64,000 nt of DNA from Planotetraspora kaengkrachanensis (GTDB taxonomy: Bacteria; Actinomycetota; Actinomycetes; Streptosporangiales; Streptosporangiaceae), in the NCBI RefSeq assembly GCF_016862895.1, contig NZ_BONV01000005.1:124001-188000 (forward strand). The letters are read 5' to 3'. Both the position numbers and the translations under genes were made by a program. The notes below the pieces were generated by a model, which saw only the letters and a program-made list of their open reading frames with translations, ran no database searches and was not told the origin of the DNA. Positions 35,464 to 43,663 of the stretch are shown here, piece after piece. How positions within the stretch are numbered: the stretch's first letter is position 1; the number at the start of each line of letters is the position of its first letter.

Positions 35464-36414
35464 ATGAAAGATTTTGAAATGTCCAAGCGAATTGCGGCCA
35501 TTTTTTGCGCCGTCATAATGGCGCTTGCCATGATGCCGGCCGATTCCTCCACGGCCTCGACCTCACGTCAGGAACGTTCGTTCGACTACGGACCGGCGGA
35601 GCTCACGGCGATTTGGCATCCGCTTTCCTCCGGCAGGCGACCTGTGGTCATCATGGTCCACGGTGGCGGTTGGCGCAGGGGCACACGAGAGTCGTTGAAC
35701 GACCACGCGAGATTCATGGCCGATCGCGGATATCAGGTGTTCAACCTGGACTATCGGCTGAAAGTGCCGTGGCCTGCCCCCCGAGACGACATCGCGGCCG
35801 CGTATGACTGGATCGCGGCCAGGGCTGGATACTTCGCCGCCGACCTGTCCGATGTCGTACTGTTCGGCGACTCGGCTGGGGGCCAGTTGGTCACCAATCT
35901 CGGGACATTGGGACAGGCGGGATACGTGTTCCGGGCAGTCGTCGGGATGTCACCGGTCGCCGACCCCGAGATGGCCTACGACGACGGCATGAAGACCGGC
36001 TCATCCGATCACGACAAGGTGCTTCGCGACGCGGCGTTCATTCTCGCCGGTGAGTGTGAGCCGGTGACATGCCCGGATACGTGGCGTTCGATGGCGTCGA
36101 AAACGAACGCCGGCGCAGGCGATCCGCCGATGTTTCTCATCCACTCGGCCGATGAATGGGTTCCGCCGAAACATTCGACTGAATTGTGCGCGGCGCTGGC
36201 GCGCCACGGTGTGCCGTGCACGGTGAAGGTGTATCCCGGCAGCGATCACGCCATGGGTGTCTGGAATCAATCGGCCGGTGACGTGATGTCGTTCATCGAT
36301 TTGGTGACCGGTGATTCGGCCGAAGAACGGGCCGCGGGCCGCGCGTTGATTGCGGGTGTTCACCTCGGGGCTGTCGTAAACATCCCTGCGGGGATCTCAC
36401 ATACCGCACAGTAA
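35464..36414 (+). CDS. Secreted alpha/beta hydrolase (BD-FAE/esterase-like)
   Basis: Exported hydrolase of 316 residues. Signal peptide MSKRIAAIFCAVIMALAMMP with a short leader before it, then HGGGWRRG (oxyanion hole), catalytic Ser in FGDSAGGQ, Asp in the HSADEWVPP region and His in PGSDHAMGVW. Carboxylesterase or acetyl-xylan/feruloyl-like activity is possible. Start may be ATG 35464 or the in-frame ATG 35479; neither has a strong ribosome site. Coding GC bias is weaker than in neighbours, hinting at acquisition. It lies 333 bp upstream of the dioxygenase cluster, so co-function is unproven. Confidence 0.9.
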   Translation: MKDFEMSKRIAAIFCAVIMALAMMPADSSTASTSRQERSFDYGPAELTAIWHPLSSGRRPVVIMVHGGGWRRGTRESLNDHARFMADRGYQVFNLDYRLKVPWPAPRDDIAAAYDWIAARAGYFAADLSDVVLFGDSAGGQLVTNLGTLGQAGYVFRAVVGMSPVADPEMAYDDGMKTGSSDHDKVLRDAAFILAGECEPVTCPDTWRSMASKTNAGAGDPPMFLIHSADEWVPPKHSTELCAALARHGVPCTVKVYPGSDHAMGVWNQSAGDVMSFIDLVTGDSAEERAAGRALIAGVHLGAVVNIPAGISHTAQ

Positions 36415-36747
36415 TCACCCTAGACGGAAAATTTCCCATACCTATGGTCGAGGCCGCCTATTCAGCGGGTATGCCCGGATCGGTCGAAATATACGGATGT
36501 AACGCTACCTCGAATTGAAGCCGTGGCACGCCAGGCGTCGATGTGAGCGGTATGCCCTGACCGCGACGGCACCGGGACACTCTGAGGATCCAGATTCCCG
36601 GCGTCGCCACCTGGCGGCCGGCTTTTCCTGCCGAAGTCGCCTGCACCTGGCCGGATCCGGCCGGGAGGGTTCGCCGCACTGCCGGACGCGCAGTCGCCGG
36701 CGAGCGATCCCGCCGATCGCGACTCGAGTTGGAAGAGGCGGTTCGCC
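36415..36747. other. 333-bp upstream region of the dioxygenase cluster
   Basis: No gene supported. Contains GGAAAATTTCC (36426-36436, a short palindrome) soon after the hydrolase stop and AT-richer DNA to about 36510, then GC-rich DNA leading into the GTG start with GAAGAGG upstream. A promoter for the PhyH-HisC-MFS operon is expected here. Confidence 0.45.
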
Positions 36748-37695
36748 GTGGCTTCGAACAAGAAATTCATGCTCACCGACGAGGAGATGGAACTCCTGCC
36801 CACGGAGGAGGACGTTCATTTCTACCGGGAGCACGGCTGGTATCTGTCCAATCGGTTGTTCACCGACGAAGAGATCGACGAAGTCAGGGAGAGCACCGAG
36901 CGGTTCTACGGGGGTCATCGAGATCGACGCCTCCCCAGAAAACCGCCGGCAGTGGCGTACTGGGCGCCCCAGTACGGCGACGTGCAGCGGCACAACGACT
37001 ACATCGCGTATGAAAACGCCACGGTGAGCCGGATCCTGTGCAAGCCCCTCGTCGGCGCCGTTGCGGCTCTGCTGATGGCGACACCCGAGGCGAGGCTCTG
37101 GAGCAGCACGCTCATCTACAAACCGGGCCGGCGCGACGAGCCGAGCAATGTCGTCCCCTGGCACATCGACCTCCATCACTGGAGTGTCTGCACATCGGAG
37201 AATCTCGTCACCGCGTTCGTTCCACTGCACGATTGCCGCGAGGAGCACGGAACGCTCCGGGTGATCGATGGAAGCCACAACTGGAAGGCGCTCCCCCTCG
37301 AAGCAGGCGACGACGAGACCCAGCATTTCGCGAACCGAGATCCAGAAACGCTGGAGCGAACTCTCGAGCGAAACGCGGAATACAACAACACTGAACTCAG
37401 GAAGATCTCGCTGGCCGTCGAGAAAGGCAAGGTCAGCTTCCACCACTGCAAGACCTACCACGGTAGCGGTCCGAATCTCAGCGGCGAACCGCGGCGTGTC
37501 GTGACGGTTCGTTTCCAAGACAGGGACAACGAATATCGAGAGTTCCGCAGGCCCGGCGGGGAAAATGCTCGCTACAGCCATGACGAACTGGTCCGCCGAA
37601 CCGGCGACGGCCGTCCCGACTATTCCGACCCGGATTACTGCCCGGTGGTCTGGCGTCAGCCGCAACCCTGTCCCGCCGAAGACGGCCGACGGTGA
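36748..37695 (+). CDS. Phytanoyl-CoA dioxygenase (PhyH)-family Fe(II)/2-oxoglutarate oxygenase
   Basis: Non-haem iron oxygenase of 315 residues, expected to hydroxylate a small molecule using 2-oxoglutarate and oxygen. The iron triad is visible: HxD at 139-141 (VPWHIDLHHW) and distal His at about 238 (HHCKTYHGS). The 2-oxoglutarate-binding Arg is near 249 (GEPRRVVTVRF). EEHGTLRVIDGSHNWK is the PhyH/EctD-type segment. GTG 36748 follows GAAGAGG. It leads a three-gene operon with an aminotransferase and an exporter, suggesting an amino acid or amino-acid-derived substrate. Not close enough to ectoine hydroxylase to assign. Confidence 0.9.
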   Translation: MASNKKFMLTDEEMELLPTEEDVHFYREHGWYLSNRLFTDEEIDEVRESTERFYGGHRDRRLPRKPPAVAYWAPQYGDVQRHNDYIAYENATVSRILCKPLVGAVAALLMATPEARLWSSTLIYKPGRRDEPSNVVPWHIDLHHWSVCTSENLVTAFVPLHDCREEHGTLRVIDGSHNWKALPLEAGDDETQHFANRDPETLERTLERNAEYNNTELRKISLAVEKGKVSFHHCKTYHGSGPNLSGEPRRVVTVRFQDRDNEYREFRRPGGENARYSHDELVRRTGDGRPDYSDPDYCPVVWRQPQPCPAEDGRR

Positions 37696-37723
37696 GGCTT
37701 CGACTCGAAGAAAGGCAGGAATC

Positions 37724-38788
37724 ATGAGCGGAAACGCGCCGCGAATGCGGAGCTCGCTGGACGCGGTGCCGGTATTCGAACCGGGCGTCGGCCGGCTGGG
37801 GGCGGTCAGCCACCACATGAACTTCAATGAGAACCATTTCGCGCCCTTGCCGAGCGTGCTCGACGTCGTGCGGGAGACCGCGGCGAGTTTCAACCGCTAC
37901 CCGGACATGCTGAACAACGACCTGGTCGAAGGCATCGCCGAGCACTTCGACGTGGCGCCCGAGAACGTCGCGGTCGGCGGCGGCGGAGCCGCGGTACTCC
38001 AGCAGCTCCTCCTGGCCGTGGTGGACCAAGGGGACGAGGTCGTGTTCGCGTGGCGTTCGTTCGAGGCCTATCCGATCTTGAGCTCGGTCGCCGGAGCCCG
38101 GCAGATCCGCGTGCCGCTCTCCGGCGCCGATCAGGACCTGGAGGCGATGCTCGATGTGATCACCGATCGGACGCGTCTGGTGTTCGTGTGCAACCCGAAC
38201 AACCCGACAGGCACCGCGGTCGATCACAAGGCCCTGGACGCCTTCATCGACCGTGCTCCGGAGCACGTGTTGATCGTTCTCGACGAGGCGTACCGGGAAT
38301 TCGTCCGGGCTCCCGAGATCCCGGACGGCATCAGGCGATACCGCGACCGGCCGAACGTCGCCGTGCTGCGCACCTTTTCCAAGGCGTACGGCCTCGCCGG
38401 CCTGCGGGTGGCATTCACGGTGGCGCATCCGGCGGTCGCGCGGGCCGTACGCAAGACGGCGTTGCCGTTCGGCGTCACTCGGCTGGCCGAGCGCGCCGCC
38501 CTGGCCTCCTTGCGGGCGACGGACGAACTCTCCGAGCGGGTGGAGGCGATCGTGAAGGAGCGGGAGCGCATGATGAGCACTCTCCGCGCACAGGGGTGGC
38601 CGATGGCCCAGACCGAGGCGAACTTCGTCTGGCTTCGCCTGGGAGAGCGGTCGGCCGACTTCGACGAAGCGTGTCAGCGCGCGGGCGTGCTCGTCCGGGC
38701 GTTCCCCGGCGAGGGGGTCCGGATCACGGTCGGTCCCGAACCCGCGAATGACATCGTTCTGTCCGTCGCCGCCGAATTCGCCCGCTGA
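37724..38788 (+). CDS. HisC-like PLP-dependent aminotransferase
   Basis: Fold-type I aminotransferase of 354 residues. PLP-binding Lys is at about 220 (TFSKAYGLAGLR), Asn in CNPNNPTG (156-163) and Asp in LDEAY (186-190). Overall pattern matches histidinol-phosphate aminotransferase, but no other his genes are near and the setting is a dioxygenase/exporter operon. It may therefore transaminate a secondary-metabolite intermediate or aromatic 2-oxo acid. ATG 37724 follows AGGCAGGA. Its TGA overlaps the ATG of the exporter gene (TGATG). Confidence 0.91.
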   Translation: MSGNAPRMRSSLDAVPVFEPGVGRLGAVSHHMNFNENHFAPLPSVLDVVRETAASFNRYPDMLNNDLVEGIAEHFDVAPENVAVGGGGAAVLQQLLLAVVDQGDEVVFAWRSFEAYPILSSVAGARQIRVPLSGADQDLEAMLDVITDRTRLVFVCNPNNPTGTAVDHKALDAFIDRAPEHVLIVLDEAYREFVRAPEIPDGIRRYRDRPNVAVLRTFSKAYGLAGLRVAFTVAHPAVARAVRKTALPFGVTRLAERAALASLRATDELSERVEAIVKERERMMSTLRAQGWPMAQTEANFVWLRLGERSADFDEACQRAGVLVRAFPGEGVRITVGPEPANDIVLSVAAEFAR

Positions 38789-40032
38789 TGAAGCCGCCGA
38801 CGCCTCCGCGGACCAAGCCGTCGCCGATGATGCTGGCGATCCTCATCTCGCTGAGCATCGGCGGCCTGATGTCGTCGGACATCAACCTGCCGGGGATGAA
38901 TCTGACGGCGACGTCTTTGGGCGTGCCGGTGTCCGCCGTACAGGCGTCGTTCGGGCCCTATCTGATCGGGTTGCTGGTCGCCCAGCTGCTCTATGGACCG
39001 CTGTCCGACGCGCACGGCCGCCGGCTGCCGATACTCGCCGGATTCTCGGTCTACGCACTGGCGTCGCTGGCCTGCGCCTTCCCCGGGGACATCACCGTCT
39101 TCACGGCCGCCAGGCTGCTTCAGGCGCTCGGCGCCGGCGCGGGCCTGGTCGTCGCCAGGGCGATGATCGGCGACCTGTACGACCGGGAGACCGCAGCGCG
39201 GGTTCTGGGCCTGATCATGCCGTGGATGGGCGCTTCGCCGGCGTTTGCCCCGTTCATCGGCGGCTATTTGACGCAATGGTTCTCGTGGCGAGCCCCGTTC
39301 CTGTTCACCGCCGCCCTGGCTGCGGTGACCGTGATCGCGGCGCTGTTCCGGCTGCCCGAGTCCCGGCCGCACGCGGCGCGAACCCGTCGTCTGCGGGAGA
39401 CCGCCGGGAACTACCGGAAACTGATCGACAGCCCAGGTTTCTGGCGTTACGGCGTGAACCTGGCCATGGGATACGCCGTATACACGGGCTACCTCGTCGG
39501 CTCACCGGCGATCTTCCACAGAATGGGTGTCGGCACCGCGGCCAACGGCTATTGCTACATCCTGATGTCGGTCGCTTTCATATCCGGCAACCTGGTTTCC
39601 CGCCGGTTGGTGAAGAGCACTCCCATCGATGAACTGCTGACACGCGCGCACCTCATCTTCGCGGGAGGGGCGCTGGCCTTCCTGGTGTTCTCCCTGTACA
39701 GCCCGCTCAACCTGTGGCCGATGCTGATTCTCATGGCTGTGGTCAACGTCGGCAACGGCTTCATCTTCCCGTTGTCGGTGGCAGGCGGAGTGACCGGGTT
39801 TCCCGCCTTCCCTGGTGCGGCATCCGGTCTGCTCGGGGCGTGTCAGATGGGTGGCGGAACCGTGGCGTCCTTCATCGTCAGCGTCAGCCCGAAGGACAGC
39901 CGAAGCATGAGCCTGTTCGTGACGGTGTGTGCGATAGCCGGTGTCGCGGCCTTCCTCGCCCTTCGAAGGCCGATTCAGCCCCCGGTCGTCGCCGGCCGAA
40001 CCTCTCCCCGCCACCCGGCCCCGGAGTCCTAG
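38788..40032 (+). CDS. Bcr/CflA-type MFS drug or metabolite exporter
   Basis: Twelve-helix transporter of 414 residues. The first helix SDINLPGMNL is characteristic of Bcr/CflA transporters, motif A is GPLSDAHGRRLPIL, followed by RLLQALGAGAGLVVARAMI. Translation is coupled to the aminotransferase gene by TGATG overlap, a strong sign that it exports the pathway product or gives self-protection. Its stop overlaps the stop of the convergent sigma-factor gene by 3 bp. Confidence 0.93.
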   Translation: MKPPTPPRTKPSPMMLAILISLSIGGLMSSDINLPGMNLTATSLGVPVSAVQASFGPYLIGLLVAQLLYGPLSDAHGRRLPILAGFSVYALASLACAFPGDITVFTAARLLQALGAGAGLVVARAMIGDLYDRETAARVLGLIMPWMGASPAFAPFIGGYLTQWFSWRAPFLFTAALAAVTVIAALFRLPESRPHAARTRRLRETAGNYRKLIDSPGFWRYGVNLAMGYAVYTGYLVGSPAIFHRMGVGTAANGYCYILMSVAFISGNLVSRRLVKSTPIDELLTRAHLIFAGGALAFLVFSLYSPLNLWPMLILMAVVNVGNGFIFPLSVAGGVTGFPAFPGAASGLLGACQMGGGTVASFIVSVSPKDSRSMSLFVTVCAIAGVAAFLALRRPIQPPVVAGRTSPRHPAPES

Positions 40033-40964
40033 CTCGGAGACCGGCTCATGGCGGTCTCCTGCTCGACCCGTGAGAGCTTCTCGGGGTTGCGCACCGCGTA
40101 GAGCCCGGTGATGAGGCCGTCGTCGATGCGTACCGCGATGACGGTGTTGATCTCGCCGTTCAGCCGGTGGATCAGGGCCGGGTGGCCGTTGACCTGTGCC
40201 GGCTGCAGCGACGCCGCCGCGCCGAACCTGCTCAGCCTGGCGGCCAGGAAGGCAACGCTTTCGGCCCCCACGATGGGCACAAGCGCGGCCTGCACGGCTC
40301 CCCCGCCGTCGCCCAGGAAGACGACATCCGGCGCGAGCAGGTCGAGCAGGCGTTGCAGGTCGCCGGTTTCGATCGCGCGCTGGAACGCCTTGAGCGCGTC
40401 GCGGGTCTCGTCCGGAGAAACGGGTCCGCGGGGCCGGCGCGCGGCGACGTGTGCCCGTGCCCGGTGGGCGATCTGGCGGACCGCGGCCGCGCTCTTGTCG
40501 ACGGCTTGCGCGATCTCGTCGTACTCCAGGTCGAACACCTCGCGTAGCACGAACACCGCCCGCTCGGTCGGCGCGAGCGTCTCCAGCACCAGCAGCATCG
40601 CCATCGAGAGGCTGTCGGCCAGTTCGACGTCCTCGGCGACGTCCGGCGCGGTCAGCAGCGGCTCGGGCAGCCAGGGGCCGACGTAGGACTCCTTGCGCCG
40701 GCGAAGCGTACGCAGCCGGCTCAGCGCCTGCCGGGTGGTGATCCGGACCAGGTAGGCACGCGGATCCCGCACCGCATCGAGATCGACGCCCGTCCACCGC
40801 AGCCAGGTCTCCTGCAGGACGTCTTCGGCGTCGGCCGCGGAGCCGAGCATCTCGTAGGCGACGGTGAACAGCAGGTTCCGGTGGGCGACGAACGCCTCGG
40901 TGGCGGAGTCCGTGCGGCCGCCGCCGGCGAGCGGCTCAGCCGCGTCCGTTGTCCTCTCGCTCAT
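40029..40964 (-). CDS. ECF41/SigJ-type RNA polymerase sigma factor
   Basis: Extracytoplasmic-function sigma factor of 311 residues with a fused C-terminal SnoaL-like domain. Region 2 is NLLFTVAYEMLGSAADAEDVLQ, region 4 APTERAVFVLREVFDLEYDE. The ECF41 linker and tail motifs are present: WLPEPL, DGGGA (usually DGGGK) and NPEKL. In this group the C-terminal domain regulates the sigma itself, so no anti-sigma gene is expected and none is seen. ATG 40964 follows CAGGAG. The start region carries a perfect ECF41 promoter, implying autoregulation, and the divergent flavoprotein gene is the likely target. Confidence 0.94.
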   Translation of the reverse strand: MSERTTDAAEPLAGGGRTDSATEAFVAHRNLLFTVAYEMLGSAADAEDVLQETWLRWTGVDLDAVRDPRAYLVRITTRQALSRLRTLRRRKESYVGPWLPEPLLTAPDVAEDVELADSLSMAMLLVLETLAPTERAVFVLREVFDLEYDEIAQAVDKSAAAVRQIAHRARAHVAARRPRGPVSPDETRDALKAFQRAIETGDLQRLLDLLAPDVVFLGDGGGAVQAALVPIVGAESVAFLAARLSRFGAAASLQPAQVNGHPALIHRLNGEINTVIAVRIDDGLITGLYAVRNPEKLSRVEQETAMSRSPS

Positions 40965-41008
40965 GACCGGCTCCTGCCTGTTGGTTCTCGTCTGCGCCAC
41001 ATGCACAT

Positions 41009-41035
41009 GACGCCGGTCCCCACCGTTTTGTGACA
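41009..41035 (-). promoter_or_regulatory. ECF41-type promoter of the sigma gene (TGTCACA-N16-CGTC)
   Basis: On the leftward strand TGTCACA (41035-41029) is followed after exactly 16 nt by CGTC (41012-41009), 45 bp before the sigma start codon. This is the published ECF41 target consensus with no mismatch, so the sigma factor very likely controls its own gene. Confidence 0.85.
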
Positions 41036-41069
41036 ACCGTGATCTATGGCGTATGTCACATCGCCGCGC

Positions 41070-41096
41070 TGTCACAGGGATCGGGTCGCCGGCATC
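41070..41096 (+). promoter_or_regulatory. Probable ECF41-type promoter of the flavoprotein gene (one mismatch)
   Basis: TGTCACA (41070-41076), 16 nt, then CATC (41093-41096) in place of CGTC, reading towards the oxidoreductase that starts at 41209. Another TGTCACA at 41054-41060 has no CGTC-like element at the right distance. Confidence 0.55.
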
Positions 41097-41208
41097 TCCA
41101 TGGTCGTCAGGACGCCGCGCGGACGATCCGCGCGGTACGCCACTCCATGAGCGAGGAGGGCTCGCCGACGCCCACCGCGGCGTGTCCGACCTGTGTGAAA
41201 GGAAAATC

Positions 41209-42549
41209 ATGAGTTCAGCGCTTGAAACCCTTCGCCGCGACTTCGGCGGCGACATCGTCGAACCGGGCGGAACGGAGTACGCATCGGCCAGCCGCTCGGT
41301 ACTGGCTTCGGGCAGTCCGGCCTATGTCCTGCGGCCCAAGAGCGTCGGGGACGTCCGAGCGGGTGTCCGATTCGCCGCCGGCGCGGGGCTTCCGCTGTCC
41401 GTGCGAGGCGGCGGCCATGCCTTCGCGGGCTTCGGCACCAACGACGGCGGCGTCGTGATCGACCTCAGCATGCTCGCAAAGGTGGAGATCATCGACCACG
41501 AACGTCACCTCGTGCGGATCGGCGGCGGCGCCACCTGGGGTGACGTCGCGGCCGCCCTGGCCCAGCATGGCCTGGCGATCTCCTCGGGCGACACCAAGAG
41601 CGTCGGTGTCGGAGGGCTGACGTTGACCGGCGGCATCGGCTGGAAGGTCAGGAAGTACGGCCTGGCCCTGGACAACATGGTCACCGCAGAGGTGGTCACA
41701 GCCGGCGGAACGGTCGAGCAAGCGAGCTCGGAAAACAACCCGGAGCTGTTCTGGGCCATCCGCGGAGGCGGCGGCAACTTCGGAATCGTGACCGCCTTCG
41801 AGTTCGTGGCACACCCTACGACAGACGTCTTCCACGGCAAGATCGCCTTCCCCGCATCGGAGGCGGCCACCGTGCTCCAAGGCTGGGCGGACCACCTCCG
41901 CACCGCCCCCGAAGAGCTCACCTCCACCGCGGACTTCGCCAATCCGTTCGCCGGCGGCCCCGAAGCGCCGGTCGAGATCCACGTCGCCTTCGACGGCGAT
42001 GACCCGGAACTCGCCGCTGAGGCGATCGACCCGATCCGCCGGCTCGGCACGGTGATCGACGACGACATCGCGCTCAAGCCCTACGCGGACACGCTCGTGG
42101 ACGGCGCGACACCGCCGCCCGGAATCCGGTTCGTCCCCCGAAGCGCATTCGTCGACAACGAATCGGTGCCCGAGGTCCTACAGATCCTTGCCGAGGCCGG
42201 CGCTTCGGAAGGCTCGCCGTTCATCTCCGTCCGCAGCGTCGGCGGTGCCGTGTCCCGAGTCCCCGACGACGCCACCGCCTACGCGCATCGCCAGGCGGAA
42301 TTGATGTTCGTGACCACCATCGCGGGTCCGGGACCGGTCGTCGAGGCCGCTCGTCCGGCTCTGGAGGCGATCTGGGAGAGACTCGCACCTCACATCAACG
42401 GCGCCTACGCCAACTTCCTCGCTTCCGCCACCGAGGAGGACGTCGCCGCGATCTATCCGACGGAGACCCACAAACGGCTCGCGGCGGTCAAGCGCCGGTA
42501 CGACCCCGCCAACCTGTTCGCCCGCAACCACAACATCCGGCCCCAGTAA
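41209..42549 (+). CDS. FAD-binding (BBE-like) oxidoreductase
   Basis: PCMH-type flavoenzyme of 446 residues. FAD-binding part: RPKSVGDVRAGVRFAAGAG, LSVRGGGHAFAGFG with the His that can bind flavin covalently, and VGGLTLTGGIGWKVRKYGLA; the second (Cys) attachment residue seems absent. The C-terminal berberine-bridge-like tail has YDPANLFARNHNI. ATG 41209 follows AAAGGA. Oxidoreductases are the usual neighbours and targets of ECF41 sigma factors, and the intergenic region carries matching promoters. Substrate unknown. Confidence 0.92.
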   Translation: MSSALETLRRDFGGDIVEPGGTEYASASRSVLASGSPAYVLRPKSVGDVRAGVRFAAGAGLPLSVRGGGHAFAGFGTNDGGVVIDLSMLAKVEIIDHERHLVRIGGGATWGDVAAALAQHGLAISSGDTKSVGVGGLTLTGGIGWKVRKYGLALDNMVTAEVVTAGGTVEQASSENNPELFWAIRGGGGNFGIVTAFEFVAHPTTDVFHGKIAFPASEAATVLQGWADHLRTAPEELTSTADFANPFAGGPEAPVEIHVAFDGDDPELAAEAIDPIRRLGTVIDDDIALKPYADTLVDGATPPPGIRFVPRSAFVDNESVPEVLQILAEAGASEGSPFISVRSVGGAVSRVPDDATAYAHRQAELMFVTTIAGPGPVVEAARPALEAIWERLAPHINGAYANFLASATEEDVAAIYPTETHKRLAAVKRRYDPANLFARNHNIRPQ

Positions 42550-42560
42550 GCCCTGGCGGG

Positions 42561-43661
42561 TCAGGGGGCGAGGGTGAACCAGTCGGTGAAGCCGCTCGGG
42601 TCGTGGCGGCCGATGGCGCCGTGCTCGAACAGGCCGTAACCGATCGCCCCATCGCAGGTGACCCGGCCCACGTGGTCGACGATGCCGAACATCATCCGGC
42701 CCGCCACCTCAGGCGACTCCAGGTCGTACGTGACACGCTCGGTGAAACCCGGGCCCTTCCAAACGCCGTGGGACCAGTCGGGATCGCTCCCGTAACCGGC
42801 GCCGATGTGCAGCGCCACCGGCAGCAGCGACTCGACCTCCAGCACGACGGGCTTGCCCTCCGCGCCGGTGCACCGGATCACCGCCCCGGTGGGGATCCGG
42901 GTGCCGGACGCGTACGAGACGGTCACCTGAGGCCAGCCGAGCTGCTCGACCCGGCCGTCGCGCCACACGCGGGTGCAGTCGTTGAGAGTGCGGAAGCCGT
43001 CCGGGTTCTCCTGGAGGATCAACACGACGGCGTAGTCGTCGAACCGCAACGGCATGTAGACCCACCACATGCCCTCGAACGGCGGGTCCGACGGCCGCCC
43101 GGCCGGCTCGGGCTCGCCCACCGGGCGGATGCCCCACGAGCGGTCGCGGGTGCCGACCCAGCGGTCGGGCGTCACCGCGATCTCCTCGCCGTCGACGACG
43201 ATGACACCGGACCACGTGCCGACCTGGGCGAAACGCTGCGCGTCGAGGGTGACGCGGCTACCGGAGCGCAGGATGTGCGGCTGCTCCTGGACGACGGGGA
43301 ACGAACCCTCCCACGTGAGGTCGAGGGCGACGCCCTCGGTCTCGTCCATGACGACCCGCAGCTTCTGCAGCGGCTCGACGACCTCGACGCGGTAGGGGCC
43401 CACCCGCTGGTTCAGCCGGTCGTCGTCGATCGCGTCGCCCAGGTGTACGGCCGTCTGCGTGCCGCCCCTGCGGACCAGCACGAAGGCGTCCTTGGTGCCG
43501 AGGTTCGGGTACCAGCCCATTCCGGAGATCACGAAGATGTCGCCCGTACGGTCGTGGGCGTTGAAGTAGCAACGGTCATAGAAGTTGCGGTCGCTGGTCG
43601 CGGCCCAGGTGACCGGCAGCGGCGCCTGATGGATGGGGTACTCGTCGAGCGGACTGACCAC
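42561..43661 (-). CDS. Conserved protein, DUF7064/7065-like, partner of a phosphotransferase
   Basis: A 366-residue soluble protein without signal peptide. Conserved-looking segments are RDRSWGIRPVGEPEP, GMWWVYMPLRFDDYAVVLIL and FVISGMGWYPNLGTKDAFVL. The beta-rich pattern suggests a CrtC/lipocalin-like fold. I associate it with uncharacterised actinobacterial DUF7064/7065 proteins, which is recalled and not shown. GTG 43661 starts 2 bp after the stop of the kinase gene, so the two are coupled. It converges on the flavoprotein gene (11 bp gap). Probably binds or modifies a lipophilic substrate; function unknown. Confidence 0.85.
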   Translation of the reverse strand: MVSPLDEYPIHQAPLPVTWAATSDRNFYDRCYFNAHDRTGDIFVISGMGWYPNLGTKDAFVLVRRGGTQTAVHLGDAIDDDRLNQRVGPYRVEVVEPLQKLRVVMDETEGVALDLTWEGSFPVVQEQPHILRSGSRVTLDAQRFAQVGTWSGVIVVDGEEIAVTPDRWVGTRDRSWGIRPVGEPEPAGRPSDPPFEGMWWVYMPLRFDDYAVVLILQENPDGFRTLNDCTRVWRDGRVEQLGWPQVTVSYASGTRIPTGAVIRCTGAEGKPVVLEVESLLPVALHIGAGYGSDPDWSHGVWKGPGFTERVTYDLESPEVAGRMMFGIVDHVGRVTCDGAIGYGLFEHGAIGRHDPSGFTDWFTLAP

Positions 43662-43663
43662 GT

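Noticed and set aside
35277-35552. 91-codon leftward frame opposite the start of the secreted hydrolase
   Set aside because: No ribosome site, overlaps the hydrolase signal peptide region and shows no family similarity I recognise.
37724-38788. Housekeeping histidinol-phosphate aminotransferase hisC
   Set aside because: Motifs agree but no histidine genes are nearby and the gene is coupled to an exporter, so the symbol is withheld.
41054-41060. First TGTCACA as an ECF41 minus-35 element
   Set aside because: The bases 16 nt downstream are GGGA and not CGTC-like.
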